Positions 35,138-45,000 of a DNA stretch of 64,000 nt are shown here, one piece after another. The DNA comes from an uncultured Oscillibacter sp. (GTDB lineage Bacteria; Bacillota; Clostridia; Oscillospirales; Oscillospiraceae): the NCBI RefSeq assembly GCF_947654275.1, contig NZ_CANTJS010000012.1, positions 1 through 64,000 on the forward strand, in the 5' to 3' direction. The notes under the pieces are model-generated. The model was not told the origin of the DNA. It searched no databases and worked only from the letters and a program-made list of their open reading frames with translations. The position numbers and the translations under genes are program-made. Each line of letters opens with the position of its first letter. Position 1 is the stretch's first letter.

Positions 35138-35600
35138 GGCCTCGTTTGAAAAATGTCAAAACACCCAAACGGCGGAGCTTTTTCCGCCGCTCAGCGTTGA
35201 TTTTCCTTGCCATACACAAAGTATGGCGGCGTCAAATCGCCTTGATCGACGAAAAAATCTCTCGCCGTTGTGCATTTCGTCATTTATCAATCAAGGCCTA
35301 GCCCCGTGGAGAAGGAAGCGAGGACGGGGATTGCAGGCGGCGGACGCAGGCGGGCTGGCCCCATATCACCCATGGGGTCTGCCGAGGCCCGTTCCTCTGG
35401 GCCGAGGCTGGCGCCCGTCAAGGACGACTGCGCAGTCGTTGGCGGCTGGCTTCACATCACCCGTGAAGTCTGCCGAGCGCCGTTCCTTTGGCGCGAGGCT
35501 CTGCCGCCTTACGGATGCGGCGTCCCCCTTGCGGGGACAACGCAGCCATGCGATTCCCGAACCGCTGATCTTTTGCGGTATTTTTGTGGATTGCTATAGA
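35135..35600 (+). other. Highly structured element with duplicated covarying hairpins
   Basis: CTAGGCCT (35135-35142) and AGGCCTAG (35294-35301) close a first domain with inner stems 35171-35176/35183-35188, 35210-35215/35221-35226, 35239-35246/35290-35297 and 35248-35254/35275-35281. CCCCGT/ACGGGG (35302-35307/35324-35329) follows. Two modules 91 bp apart (35353-35413 and 35444-35506) each have two hairpins with the same loops but compensating stem changes. More hairpins lie at 35424-35439, 35503-35521 and 35522-35538. The right end GATTGCTATAGA matches the end of the IS630 copy at 28104-28115. No coding signal. Confidence 0.7.
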
Positions 35601-35602
35601 GT

Positions 35603-36229
35603 AAAGATCAGAGATATATCCTTTACGCAATGACACAGAAACATTTGGCCCCTGTTCGCTTCCCGCTGGGCGAATTGAACGAGGAGGAGGTTCGGGGCAT
35701 TGCAAAGGCCCGGAAGTTCCGCAATGCCGGGAAGCCGGACAGTCAGGACATCTGCTTTGTACCGGGTGGAGATTATGCTGTCTTTTTGGAGCGGTATACA
35801 GGCAAACTCTACCCAACCGACGATATCCTTGATCTGTTTTGGCAAGCGATTGGGCGGCACCAGGGCGCTGTTCGATATACCATAGGCCAGAGGAAAGGAC
35901 TTGGCCTTGCCATGAACAAGCCGGTCTATGTCTGCCGCAAGGATATGGCAGAGAATACCGTAACAGTTGGCCCGGAGCAGTCGCTGTACAACCGGGAATT
36001 ATGGGCAGATGATGTGAACTGGATCGCAATCGACCGTCTGTCTGCGCCAATGCGGGTCCGCGCAAAAATTCGGTATCGGCAAACTGAGTGGCCCGCTGCG
36101 GTATATCCTGATGAATGGGGGAAAATCCGGCTTTTGTTTGACAAGCCCCAACGGGCCATCACAGCAGGGCAGGCGGTTGTACTATATGTCGGTGACACAG
36201 TTGTGGGCGGAGGAACAATTTGCCTATGA
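35603..36229 (+). pseudogene. mnmA: 3' half of mnmA (tRNA-specific 2-thiouridylase)
   Basis: About 208 residues starting in the middle of the family: 'KDQRYILYAMTQ' (35603 on, normally KDQSYVLYxLxQ), then 'FPLGELNEEEVRGIA', 'PDSQDICFVPGGDYAVFLE' with the second catalytic Cys, 'YTIGQRKGLGLAMNKPVYV' and the C-terminal beta-barrel. The PP-loop ATP-binding half is missing, replaced by the structured element. MnmA makes s2U34 in tRNA, so a complete copy should exist elsewhere. An internal ATG (35630) could give a truncated product. Confidence 0.85.
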
Positions 36230-36326
36230 AGGGAAAGTTTGCTACTTTACGCCAATGAGGCAATCTGGCAGACCTCTGTATCCTGATAAAGCATACCGTC
36301 AATTGACATCAGCCGGAAAAGAAAAT

Positions 36327-37784
36327 TTACTCATGGGGTGGTGAACCCTGTTTTTCCCACACCTCTTGTTTTCGCTCCGTCAGTTTTCGCTCAAACCGGT
36401 CTTTTCGCAAATCAGAGGGAACCGTGGTGGGATAATGTCCGGTAAAACAGGCATCGCAGCAGAATGGACTTCCCGTCAGCTGTCTCAAAGCCAAGACGGG
36501 CAGGTATCCCAGCGTGTCGACGCCAATCACTCTGGCGATTTCCTCTGAGCTGTGACAGCAGGCGATCAGGTTTTCCTGGGAGTCAATATCTGTTCCATAG
36601 TAACAGGGATTCAAAAACGGCGGAGCAGAGACGCGCAGATGGATTTCCCTGGCGCCCGCCTCTCGGAGAAGGGAGGAGATTCGCCCACTGGTGGTCCCCC
36701 GGACGATGGAGTCATCCACCAGCACGACTCGCTTGCCTGCCACGGTTTCCTCCACGGCGCTGAGCTTCAGCCGCACCTGATCCAGCCGGTGTTCCTGTCC
36801 AGGGGCAATGAAGGTTCGGCCAATGTACTTGTTTTTAATCAGTCCAATGCCATAGGGGATGCCGGAGGCCCGGCTGTATCCCAATGCGGCGTCCAGGCCG
36901 GAGTCCGGAACACCCACCACCACATCCGCCTCCGCAGGGTGCTCCCGGGCCAGGAGTTCTCCCGCCCGCAGCCGGGCGGCATGGACGGATACACCGTCGA
37001 TGACGGAATCCGGGCGGGAAAAATAGATGTACTCAAAGATGCAGGGCGTAGGTCGGTATTTACCGCAGTGTTCCCGGCGGGAGGTGACTTCCCCATTTTG
37101 AAAAATTAGAATTTCCCCCGGCTCCAGGTCCCGAATGAACTCCGCTCCCACGGCGCGCAGGGCACAGCTCTCTGACGCGGCCACATAGCCGCCGTCCGGA
37201 AGCCGTCCATAGCACAGGGGCCGGAAGCCGCGGGGATCCCGGGCGCAGATCAGCTTCTGGGGGGACATGAGCACCAGAGAATAGGCCCCCTCCAGGCACT
37301 TCATAGCACGGCTGAGGGCCTCTTCGATAGAGGGGGCAGTCAGCCGCTCTCCGGTGACAATATAGGCAATGGTCTCTGTGTCGCTGGTGGTGTGGAAAAT
37401 CGCTCCGGACAGCTCCAGCTTGTCCCGGAGCTCGGCGGCGTTGCTGAGGTTTCCGTTGTGAGCCAGGGCCATATGCCCCTTTTGATGATTGACCTCGATG
37501 GGCTGGCAGTTCCGCCGACTGGCGGCTCCGGTGGTGCCGTAGCGGGTGTGGCCCACCGCCATCGTTCCCCGGGGCAGCCGATCCAGAATGTCACGGTTGA
37601 ACACCTCGCCCACCAGTCCCAGGTCCTTGTGGGAGGCAAAGACGCCGTCATCATTGACCACAATGCCGCAGCTCTCCTGCCCCCGGTGCTGGAGGGCATA
37701 GAGCCCATAGTAGACGATCCTCCCCACATCGGCGGGTTCCGGACAGACGACGCCAAACACGCCGCACGCTTCATGAATTGCCAT
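36327..37784 (-). CDS. purF: Amidophosphoribosyltransferase
   Basis: A 485-residue enzyme for the first step of purine synthesis. After a short propeptide the nucleophile Cys lies in 'CGVFGV'. The glutaminase domain has 'HRGQESCGI' and 'GHTRYGTTG'; the PRTase domain has the PRPP loop 'VVLVDDSIVRGTTSGRI'. Cysteines 'CHSSEEIA' and 'CDACFTGHYP' fit the Fe-S-containing Bacillus type. ATG 37784 is chosen over 37871 by family N terminus and GAGGGG. It has a promoter-proximal terminator shared in design with nitrogen genes; no other pur gene is adjacent. Confidence 0.95.
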   Translation of the reverse strand: MAIHEACGVFGVVCPEPADVGRIVYYGLYALQHRGQESCGIVVNDDGVFASHKDLGLVGEVFNRDILDRLPRGTMAVGHTRYGTTGAASRRNCQPIEVNHQKGHMALAHNGNLSNAAELRDKLELSGAIFHTTSDTETIAYIVTGERLTAPSIEEALSRAMKCLEGAYSLVLMSPQKLICARDPRGFRPLCYGRLPDGGYVAASESCALRAVGAEFIRDLEPGEILIFQNGEVTSRREHCGKYRPTPCIFEYIYFSRPDSVIDGVSVHAARLRAGELLAREHPAEADVVVGVPDSGLDAALGYSRASGIPYGIGLIKNKYIGRTFIAPGQEHRLDQVRLKLSAVEETVAGKRVVLVDDSIVRGTTSGRISSLLREAGAREIHLRVSAPPFLNPCYYGTDIDSQENLIACCHSSEEIARVIGVDTLGYLPVLALRQLTGSPFCCDACFTGHYPTTVPSDLRKDRFERKLTERKQEVWEKQGSPPHE

Positions 37785-37808
37785 AGCGATCCCCTCACAA
37801 TCAAAAAA

Positions 37809-37850
37809 GGGCAAAGACATCCCTTGGAAGAGACGTCTTTGCCTTTGCCC
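37809..37850 (-). promoter_or_regulatory. purF leader: hexaloop hairpin overlapping a terminator
   Basis: On the minus strand AGGC-AAAGAC-GTCT (37844-37831) forms a small hairpin with an A1/G4 hexaloop. The overlapping terminator pairs GGCAAAGACGTC (37843-37832) with GATGTCTTTGCC (37820-37809) and is followed by TTTTTTGA. Both cannot form at once. Confidence 0.65.
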
Positions 37851-37852
37851 GT

Positions 37853-37881
37853 ATTTTATAGCGTTTTGCAACGTCTGTCAA
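37853..37881 (-). promoter_or_regulatory. purF promoter
   Basis: On the minus strand TTGACA (37881-37876), 17-bp spacer, TAAAAT (37858-37853). It is divergent from the glnA promoter 34 bp away. Confidence 0.75.
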
Positions 37882-37914
37882 CTTTGGTTTTTCACAAAAA
37901 TCCGTCATCGCGCA

Positions 37915-37944
37915 TTGACACAGCGGCGGACTTTACGGTATAAT
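37915..37944 (+). promoter_or_regulatory. glnA promoter
   Basis: TTGACA (37915-37920), 18-bp spacer, TATAAT (37939-37944). The transcript should begin about 37951, at the base of the leader terminator. Confidence 0.85.
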
Positions 37945-37952
37945 CTCTTCCA

Positions 37953-37998
37953 GAGAGAGCAAAGGCGCCCCCTCAGGGGGTGTCTTTGCTCTTTTTAT
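37953..37998 (+). promoter_or_regulatory. glnA leader terminator with nested hexaloop hairpin
   Basis: A 17-bp terminator stem (37956-37972 with 37976-37992, two G-T pairs, TCA loop) runs into TTTTT. Its 5' arm contains GAGAGAGC-AAAGGC-GCCCCCTC, a hexaloop hairpin with two A-C mismatches. It has the same arrangement as the amtB, glnN, purF and asnB leaders. Confidence 0.65.
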
Positions 37999-38046
37999 GT
38001 CAGGTATTATCTCAATTAGCGGGCCTTGGGCCGAAAGGAGCACAGA

Positions 38047-39375
38047 ATGGAAGGATACACCAGAGAGGAGATCCTCCGCCTGATCCAGGAGGAGAACGTC
38101 CAGTTTATCCGGATGCAGTTTACCGATCTCTTTGGACAGCTGAAAAATGTGGCAATTACGGTATCGCAGATTGAGCGGGCACTGGACGGGGAGATCATGC
38201 TGGACGGCAGTTCTATCCAAGGCTCCGTCCGTGTGGAGGAGTCCGACCAGTATTTGAAGCCGGATTTGAATACGTTCGCCATCCTGCCCTGGCGTCCGCA
38301 GTATGGCAAGGTGGCCCGGATGATCTGCAATGTCCACAACCCGGACGGCTCTCCCTTTGCCGGAGATCCCCGGAACGTGCTGAAGCAGGCACTGCAGACG
38401 GTAGAGGATATGGGACTGGCCCTGAATGTGGGGCCGGAGCTGGAGTTTTTCCTCTTTCTCACTGATGAGGAGGGGAATCCCTCTACCAGGACCGCCGACA
38501 GAGCGGGATACTTTGACCTTGGTCCCCTGGATCACGGCGAGAGCACCCGCCGAGAGGTGGCTCTGGCGCTGGAGAAGATGGGAATCGGGGTGGAGGCCAG
38601 TCACCACGAGGTCGCTGCCGGACAGCACGAGATAGACCTGAAATACGCGGATGCCCTTACTGCCGCCGACAACATTATGACTCTCAAACTGGCTGTGAAG
38701 ACCCTGGCCCAGAAGAACGGACTCCACGCCACCTTCATGCCAAAGCCCCTGCGGGATGCGGCGGGCAACGGGATGCATATCAACCTCTCTCTGTTCCGTG
38801 AGGGACGGAATATGTTTTATGACGAAAGGGATCCACAGAGATTGTCCCTTCTGGCCCGGCAGTTTATCGCGGGCCTTCTGGAGCACGCCCGGGGATTCTG
38901 TGCGCTGGCCAATCCGCTGGTGAATTCCTACAAACGAATGGTGGCGGGCTACGAAGCTCCCTGCTGCCTGACCTGGTCCTCCGGCAACCGCTCTGCGCTC
39001 ATCCGAATTCCCGTTTCCAGAGGGCAGGGGACCCGCGTGGAGCTGCGGAGCCCCGACCCCACCTGTAATCCCTATCTGACGCTGGCGGCATGTCTCGCTG
39101 CAGGGCTGGACGGCATCCGGCGGGAGCTGGCGCCGCCGCCGGAGATTGCCGGAAACCTCTACCACATGTCGCCGGAAGAGCTGGCGTCGCGGGGAATCCG
39201 GAATCTGCCCTCGTCGCTGGAGGATGCCCTCCGGGCCATGGAGGCGGATCCGGTGGTAATAAAGGCGTTGGGGCCTTATGCTGCGCGGTATATTGAGGGC
39301 AAACGGCAGGAGTGGGAGGAATACCGAACACAGATATCCCAGTGGGAGCTGGACCGCTGCCTGATTACATGGTGA
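38047..39375 (+). CDS. glnA: Glutamine synthetase type I
   Basis: A 442-residue enzyme of the short (GSI-alpha) Bacillus/Clostridium type. Motifs: 'LDGSSIQGSVRVEESDQYLKPD' (latch/beta-grasp), 'GPELEFFLF', 'ASHHEVAAGQHEIDLKY', 'NGMHINLSL', 'NSYKRMVAGYEAPCCLTWSSGNRSALIRIPVSRG' and 'ELRSPDPTCNPYLTLA'. There is no adenylylation-site segment (NLYDLP type). It makes glutamine from glutamate, ammonia and ATP. ATG 38047 has AAAGGAG; the upstream in-frame ATG does not. Confidence 0.96.
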   Translation: MEGYTREEILRLIQEENVQFIRMQFTDLFGQLKNVAITVSQIERALDGEIMLDGSSIQGSVRVEESDQYLKPDLNTFAILPWRPQYGKVARMICNVHNPDGSPFAGDPRNVLKQALQTVEDMGLALNVGPELEFFLFLTDEEGNPSTRTADRAGYFDLGPLDHGESTRREVALALEKMGIGVEASHHEVAAGQHEIDLKYADALTAADNIMTLKLAVKTLAQKNGLHATFMPKPLRDAAGNGMHINLSLFREGRNMFYDERDPQRLSLLARQFIAGLLEHARGFCALANPLVNSYKRMVAGYEAPCCLTWSSGNRSALIRIPVSRGQGTRVELRSPDPTCNPYLTLAACLAAGLDGIRRELAPPPEIAGNLYHMSPEELASRGIRNLPSSLEDALRAMEADPVVIKALGPYAARYIEGKRQEWEEYRTQISQWELDRCLITW

Positions 39376-39382
39376 GCCGCAG

Positions 39383-39919
39383 ATGGAGCGAGCGATTGTC
39401 GCTTTTGCAGATGAGCGCATCCGGCAAAAGAGCCTGTGCCTGCTGAGCAGGGAGGGCTGGGAAACCATGGCCTGCGCTTCCGGTGCGGAGGTGATCCGCA
39501 TGGCCCGGCAGCTGGGCAGCGCCATGGTAATCTGTGGCTTTCACCTGCCGGATATGACGGCGGATACCCTGGCGGCAGAGCTGCGGGGAACAGCGGTGCT
39601 GCTGGTCATAGCCAGGGCTTCCTATTTGGACCTGTGCGGCGGAGAAAATCTCTACAAGCTGCCTCTGCCCGCCACACATGCTGAGTTCATGGCCTCGTTA
39701 AGGCTGCTTTTGGATTTTGAGAGCACACATCTCCGCCACCCTGTTTCCGGGAGAGGAGAAGAGGCCCAGCAGCTGATCCGGAAGGCCAAGGAGCTCCTCA
39801 TGGATGTAAACCGCATGAGCGAGGAGGAGGCCCACCGGTTTCTCCAGCGCCGGGCCATGGACAGCGGCATGAAGCTGGCGGAAGCCGCCCGTTGGGTTGT
39901 GGAGTCTTACAATGTATGA
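39383..39919 (+). CDS. ANTAR-domain antiterminator with pseudo-receiver (NitR-like)
   Basis: A 178-residue protein. Residues 1-115 resemble a receiver fold but the phospho-acceptor motif is poor ('AMVICGFHLPDM'), so it may sense another way. The C terminus (about 125-176) is an ANTAR domain: 'LIRKAKELLMDVNRMSEEEAHRFLQRRAMDSGMKLAEAARWVV', with the paired alanines and arginine expected. ANTAR proteins bind RNA hairpins with AxxGxx hexaloops and prevent termination. It starts 7 bp after glnA, in the middle of genes whose leaders carry such hairpins. Confidence 0.85.
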   Translation: MERAIVAFADERIRQKSLCLLSREGWETMACASGAEVIRMARQLGSAMVICGFHLPDMTADTLAAELRGTAVLLVIARASYLDLCGGENLYKLPLPATHAEFMASLRLLLDFESTHLRHPVSGRGEEAQQLIRKAKELLMDVNRMSEEEAHRFLQRRAMDSGMKLAEAARWVVESYNV

Positions 39920-39989
39920 CGTTGGGTGAATTGTATAATTTTGCAAAAGTTTTTTGTGTAGATACTCTAATATCTTGTATCCCCCTCTA

Positions 39990-40019
39990 TTGACGGAGCT
40001 GCCGGCGCCGTGGTAAAGT
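39990..40019 (+). promoter_or_regulatory. amtB promoter
   Basis: TTGACG (39990-39995), 18-bp spacer, TAAAGT (40014-40019). Confidence 0.65.
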
Positions 40020-40032
40020 GTACCCATCACAA

Positions 40033-40085
40033 GGGCAAAGGCGTCCTGAGAGCGTGACTCTCGGACGCCTTTGCCCGTTTCATTT
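40033..40085 (+). promoter_or_regulatory. amtB leader: hexaloop hairpin overlapping a terminator
   Basis: GGGC-AAAGGC-GTCC (40033-40046) is a hexaloop hairpin (one G-T pair). The alternative is a 14-bp stem of 40033-40046 with 40063-40076, topped by GAGAG/CTCTC. The T run after it is weak (GTTTCATTT). Confidence 0.65.
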
Positions 40086-40099
40086 AAGGAGGGAGTACT

Positions 40100-41818
<1,719 letters not shown>

Positions 41819-41949
41819 ATCGGTGCGTATGTGAATGGAGAACATTCGTCCGCAGCGCATAAATGCACAAAGAGTGCTGACACAAAAAGAAATCTTTTGG
41901 CGCAGTTACTGAAAACGGGAGAATAGCCCGATATTTTCAGGAAAAAGCG

Positions 41950-41979
41950 TTGACAGCTGCGTATTTTTGCACGTATAAT
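41950..41979 (+). promoter_or_regulatory. gltB promoter
   Basis: TTGACA (41950-41955), 18-bp spacer, TATAAT (41974-41979). Confidence 0.85.
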
Positions 41980-41988
41980 AAAAAATAT

Positions 41989-42034
41989 GAGAGAGCAACG
42001 GGGCCTCCCAAGGGGTCCCGTTGCTCTTTTTTTA
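41989..42034 (+). promoter_or_regulatory. gltB leader terminator
   Basis: AGAGCAACGGG (41992-42002) pairs with CCCGTTGCTCT (42017-42027), followed by seven T. The 5' arm holds an AACGGG hexaloop flanked by GC/GC, with a weaker outer stem than in the sister leaders. Confidence 0.6.
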
Positions 42035-42060
42035 TTTTGCCAGCGAACGGAGTGTTTTTT

Positions 42061-45000
42061 ATGTCATTTGTGTCTCCGCTGTACAGCTCCCGGTTTGAGC
42101 ACGACGCCTGCGGCATTGGCGCGGTTGTGGACATCCGGGGACGAAAATCCCATGGGACGGTGGACAGCGCTTTAAAAATCGTGGAAAAGCTGGAGCACCG
42201 CGCCGGAAAGGACGCCGCCGGAGAGACCGGCGACGGCGTGGGCCTGCTGCTCCAGGTGCCCCACAGGTTGATGGTAAAAGCCACCGGTAACCTCGGAATC
42301 GCTCTGGGGGGTGAACGGGATTATGGCGTGGGGGTGTTCTTCTTCCCCCAGGACAGGGTCAGGCGGGCCCAGGCCCAAAAGATGCTGGAGATCATTGTGG
42401 ACAAGGAGGGACTGGAGTTCCTGGGCTGGCGGGACGTGCCGGTCCATCCGGAGGTGCTGGGGGAGAAGGCGAGAAGCTGTATGCCCCATATCTGCCACTG
42501 CTTCGTGAAGCGCCCGGAGGACTGTGCCCGGGGTCTGGAGTTCGACCGGAGGCTGTATGTTGTCCGGCGGGTATTTGAACAGTCCAATGTCAATACCTAT
42601 ATCCCCTCTTTCTCCAGCCGGACGATTGTCTATAAGGGAATGTTTCTGGTGGAGCAGCTGCGGCAGTTCTATGCCGATTTGACGGACCCGGACTGTCAGA
42701 GCGCCATCGCCCTGGTCCACTCCCGTTTCTCCACCAATACCTCCCCCTCCTGGGAGAGGGCGCACCCCAACCGGTATATTCTCCACAACGGGGAGATCAA
42801 TACCATCCGGGGAAATGCGGACCGGATGCTGGCCCGGGAGGAGACCGTCTCCTCTCCCGTTATGGATGACGATATGGATAAGATTCTGCCTGTTGTGGAC
42901 CAGAACGGGTCAGACTCCGCTATGCTGGACAACACCCTGGAGTTCCTGATGATGAACGGTATGGAGCTGCCTCGGGCCGTCATGCTCTGCATCCCGGAGC
43001 CGTGGGCTAAGGATAAGCGGATGGACCGGGAGAAGCGGGATTTCTACCACTATTACGCCACCATGATGGAGCCCTGGGACGGGCCCGCCGCCATCGTCTT
43101 CTCTGACGGCGACACCGTGGGGGCGGTGCTGGACCGGAACGGACTTCGGCCCTGCCGGTGGTATCTCACAGACGATCAACAACTGATTCTCTCCTCCGAG
43201 GTGGGAGTGCTGGATGTGCCGCCGGAGTGCATTGTAAAAAAGTCCCGCCTTCAGCCGGGACGGATGCTGCTGGCGGACCTCCGGGAAGGCCGGCTGGTGG
43301 ACGACGCAGAGCTCAAATCCCGCTATGCCCGCCGCCAGCCCTACGGCGAGTGGCTGGACGCCAATCTGATTCACCTCCGGGACCTCCCCATTCCCAACAA
43401 GCGGGTGGAGACCCATCCTCAGGAGCTGCGGGACCGGCTGTATAAGGCCTTCGGCTACACCTATGAGGAGGTGAAGGATGCCATTCTCCCCATGGCCCGG
43501 GATGGGATGGAGCCCACCTCCGCCATGGGGGTGGACACGCCGCTGGCAGTACTCAGCGAGCGCCGCCAACCCCTGTTCAACTACTTCAAGCAGCTTTTCG
43601 CCCAAGTGACGAATCCCCCCATCGACGCCATCCGGGAAGAAATTGTCACCGACACCACCGTTTATGTGGGTCCCAGCGGCAACCTGCTGGAAGAGAAAGC
43701 GTCCAACTGTACGGTTCTTCAAATCCAAAACCCCATTTTGACCTCGGTGGACCTGATGAAAATTCGGCATATGGACCGCCCGGGCTTCCATGTGGAGACC
43801 GTTTCCCTGCTGTACTACAAGGGATCCCCTCTGGCCAACGCCTTGGACCGTCTGGTGGTGAATGTGGACCGGGCCTATAAGAAGGGCGCCAACATTATCA
43901 TTCTCTCGGATCGGGGCGTGGATGAAAATCACGTGGCGATTCCCTCTCTCCTGGCGGTGAGTACCCTGGAGCAGCACCTGGTTCGGACCAAAAAACGGAC
44001 AGCGGTCTCCATGGTTCTGGAGAGCGCGGAGCCCCGGGACGTCCACCATTTTGCAACGCTTCTGGGATACGGCGCCCAGGCGATCAATCCCTATCTGGCC
44101 CAGGAGTGCGTGGAGGAGCTGGTGGAGCGGGGACTGCTGGACAAGGAGTCCTCCGTGGCCGTCAGGGACTACAATGAGGCCATTCTCCACGGAATTGTGA
44201 AGATCGCCTCCAAAATGGGAATCTCCACCATCCAGTCCTACCAGTCCGCCCAGATTTTTGAGTGCGTGGGCATCAACAGGGCCACTGTGGACCGGTACTT
44301 CACCAACACGGTCAGCCGTGTGGAGGGCGTGGGGCTGGAGGAAATCGGAGAAGGCGTAGAGTGGAATCACAGTCAGGCTTTCGACCCTCTGGGTCTGGGT
44401 TTTGACTCCACGCTGGATTCCGCAGGGATTCACAAGCTCCGTTCCGGACCGGACAAAGAGGACCATATGTACAACCCGCGCACCATTCTCCTTTTGCAGA
44501 AGGCGGCGCGGGAAGGGAGCTATGAGATTTTTAAGGAGTACAGTGCCCTGGTGGATTTTGCCGACAAACCCCACACGCTGCGGGGCCTGTTGGATTTCCG
44601 TGTTTCGGAGGACGGGGGAATCCCCCTGGAAGAGGTGGAACCGGTGGAGAGCATTGTCCGGCGGTTCAAGACCGGGGCCATGAGCTATGGCTCCATCTCC
44701 CGGGAGGCCCACGAGTGCATGGCTATTGCGATGAACCGCATTGGCGGAAAATCCAACTCCGGCGAGGGCGGCGAGGCACGGGAGCGGCTGAGCAGTGACC
44801 GCCGCTCCGCCATCAAACAGGTGGCCTCAGGCCGCTTCGGCGTCACCAGTGAGTATCTGGTCAGCGCTGATGAGATTCAGATCAAGATGGCCCAGGGGGC
44901 CAAGCCCGGCGAGGGGGGGCACCTGCCGGGGAAAAAGGTATATCCCTGGATTGCCAGGACCCGGTGTTCTACCCCCGGCGTGACCCTGATCTCCCCGCCG

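Noticed and set aside
35223-35633. Open frames inside the structured element
   Set aside because: Base changes between the two modules keep RNA pairing and not codons; no start site or family is seen.
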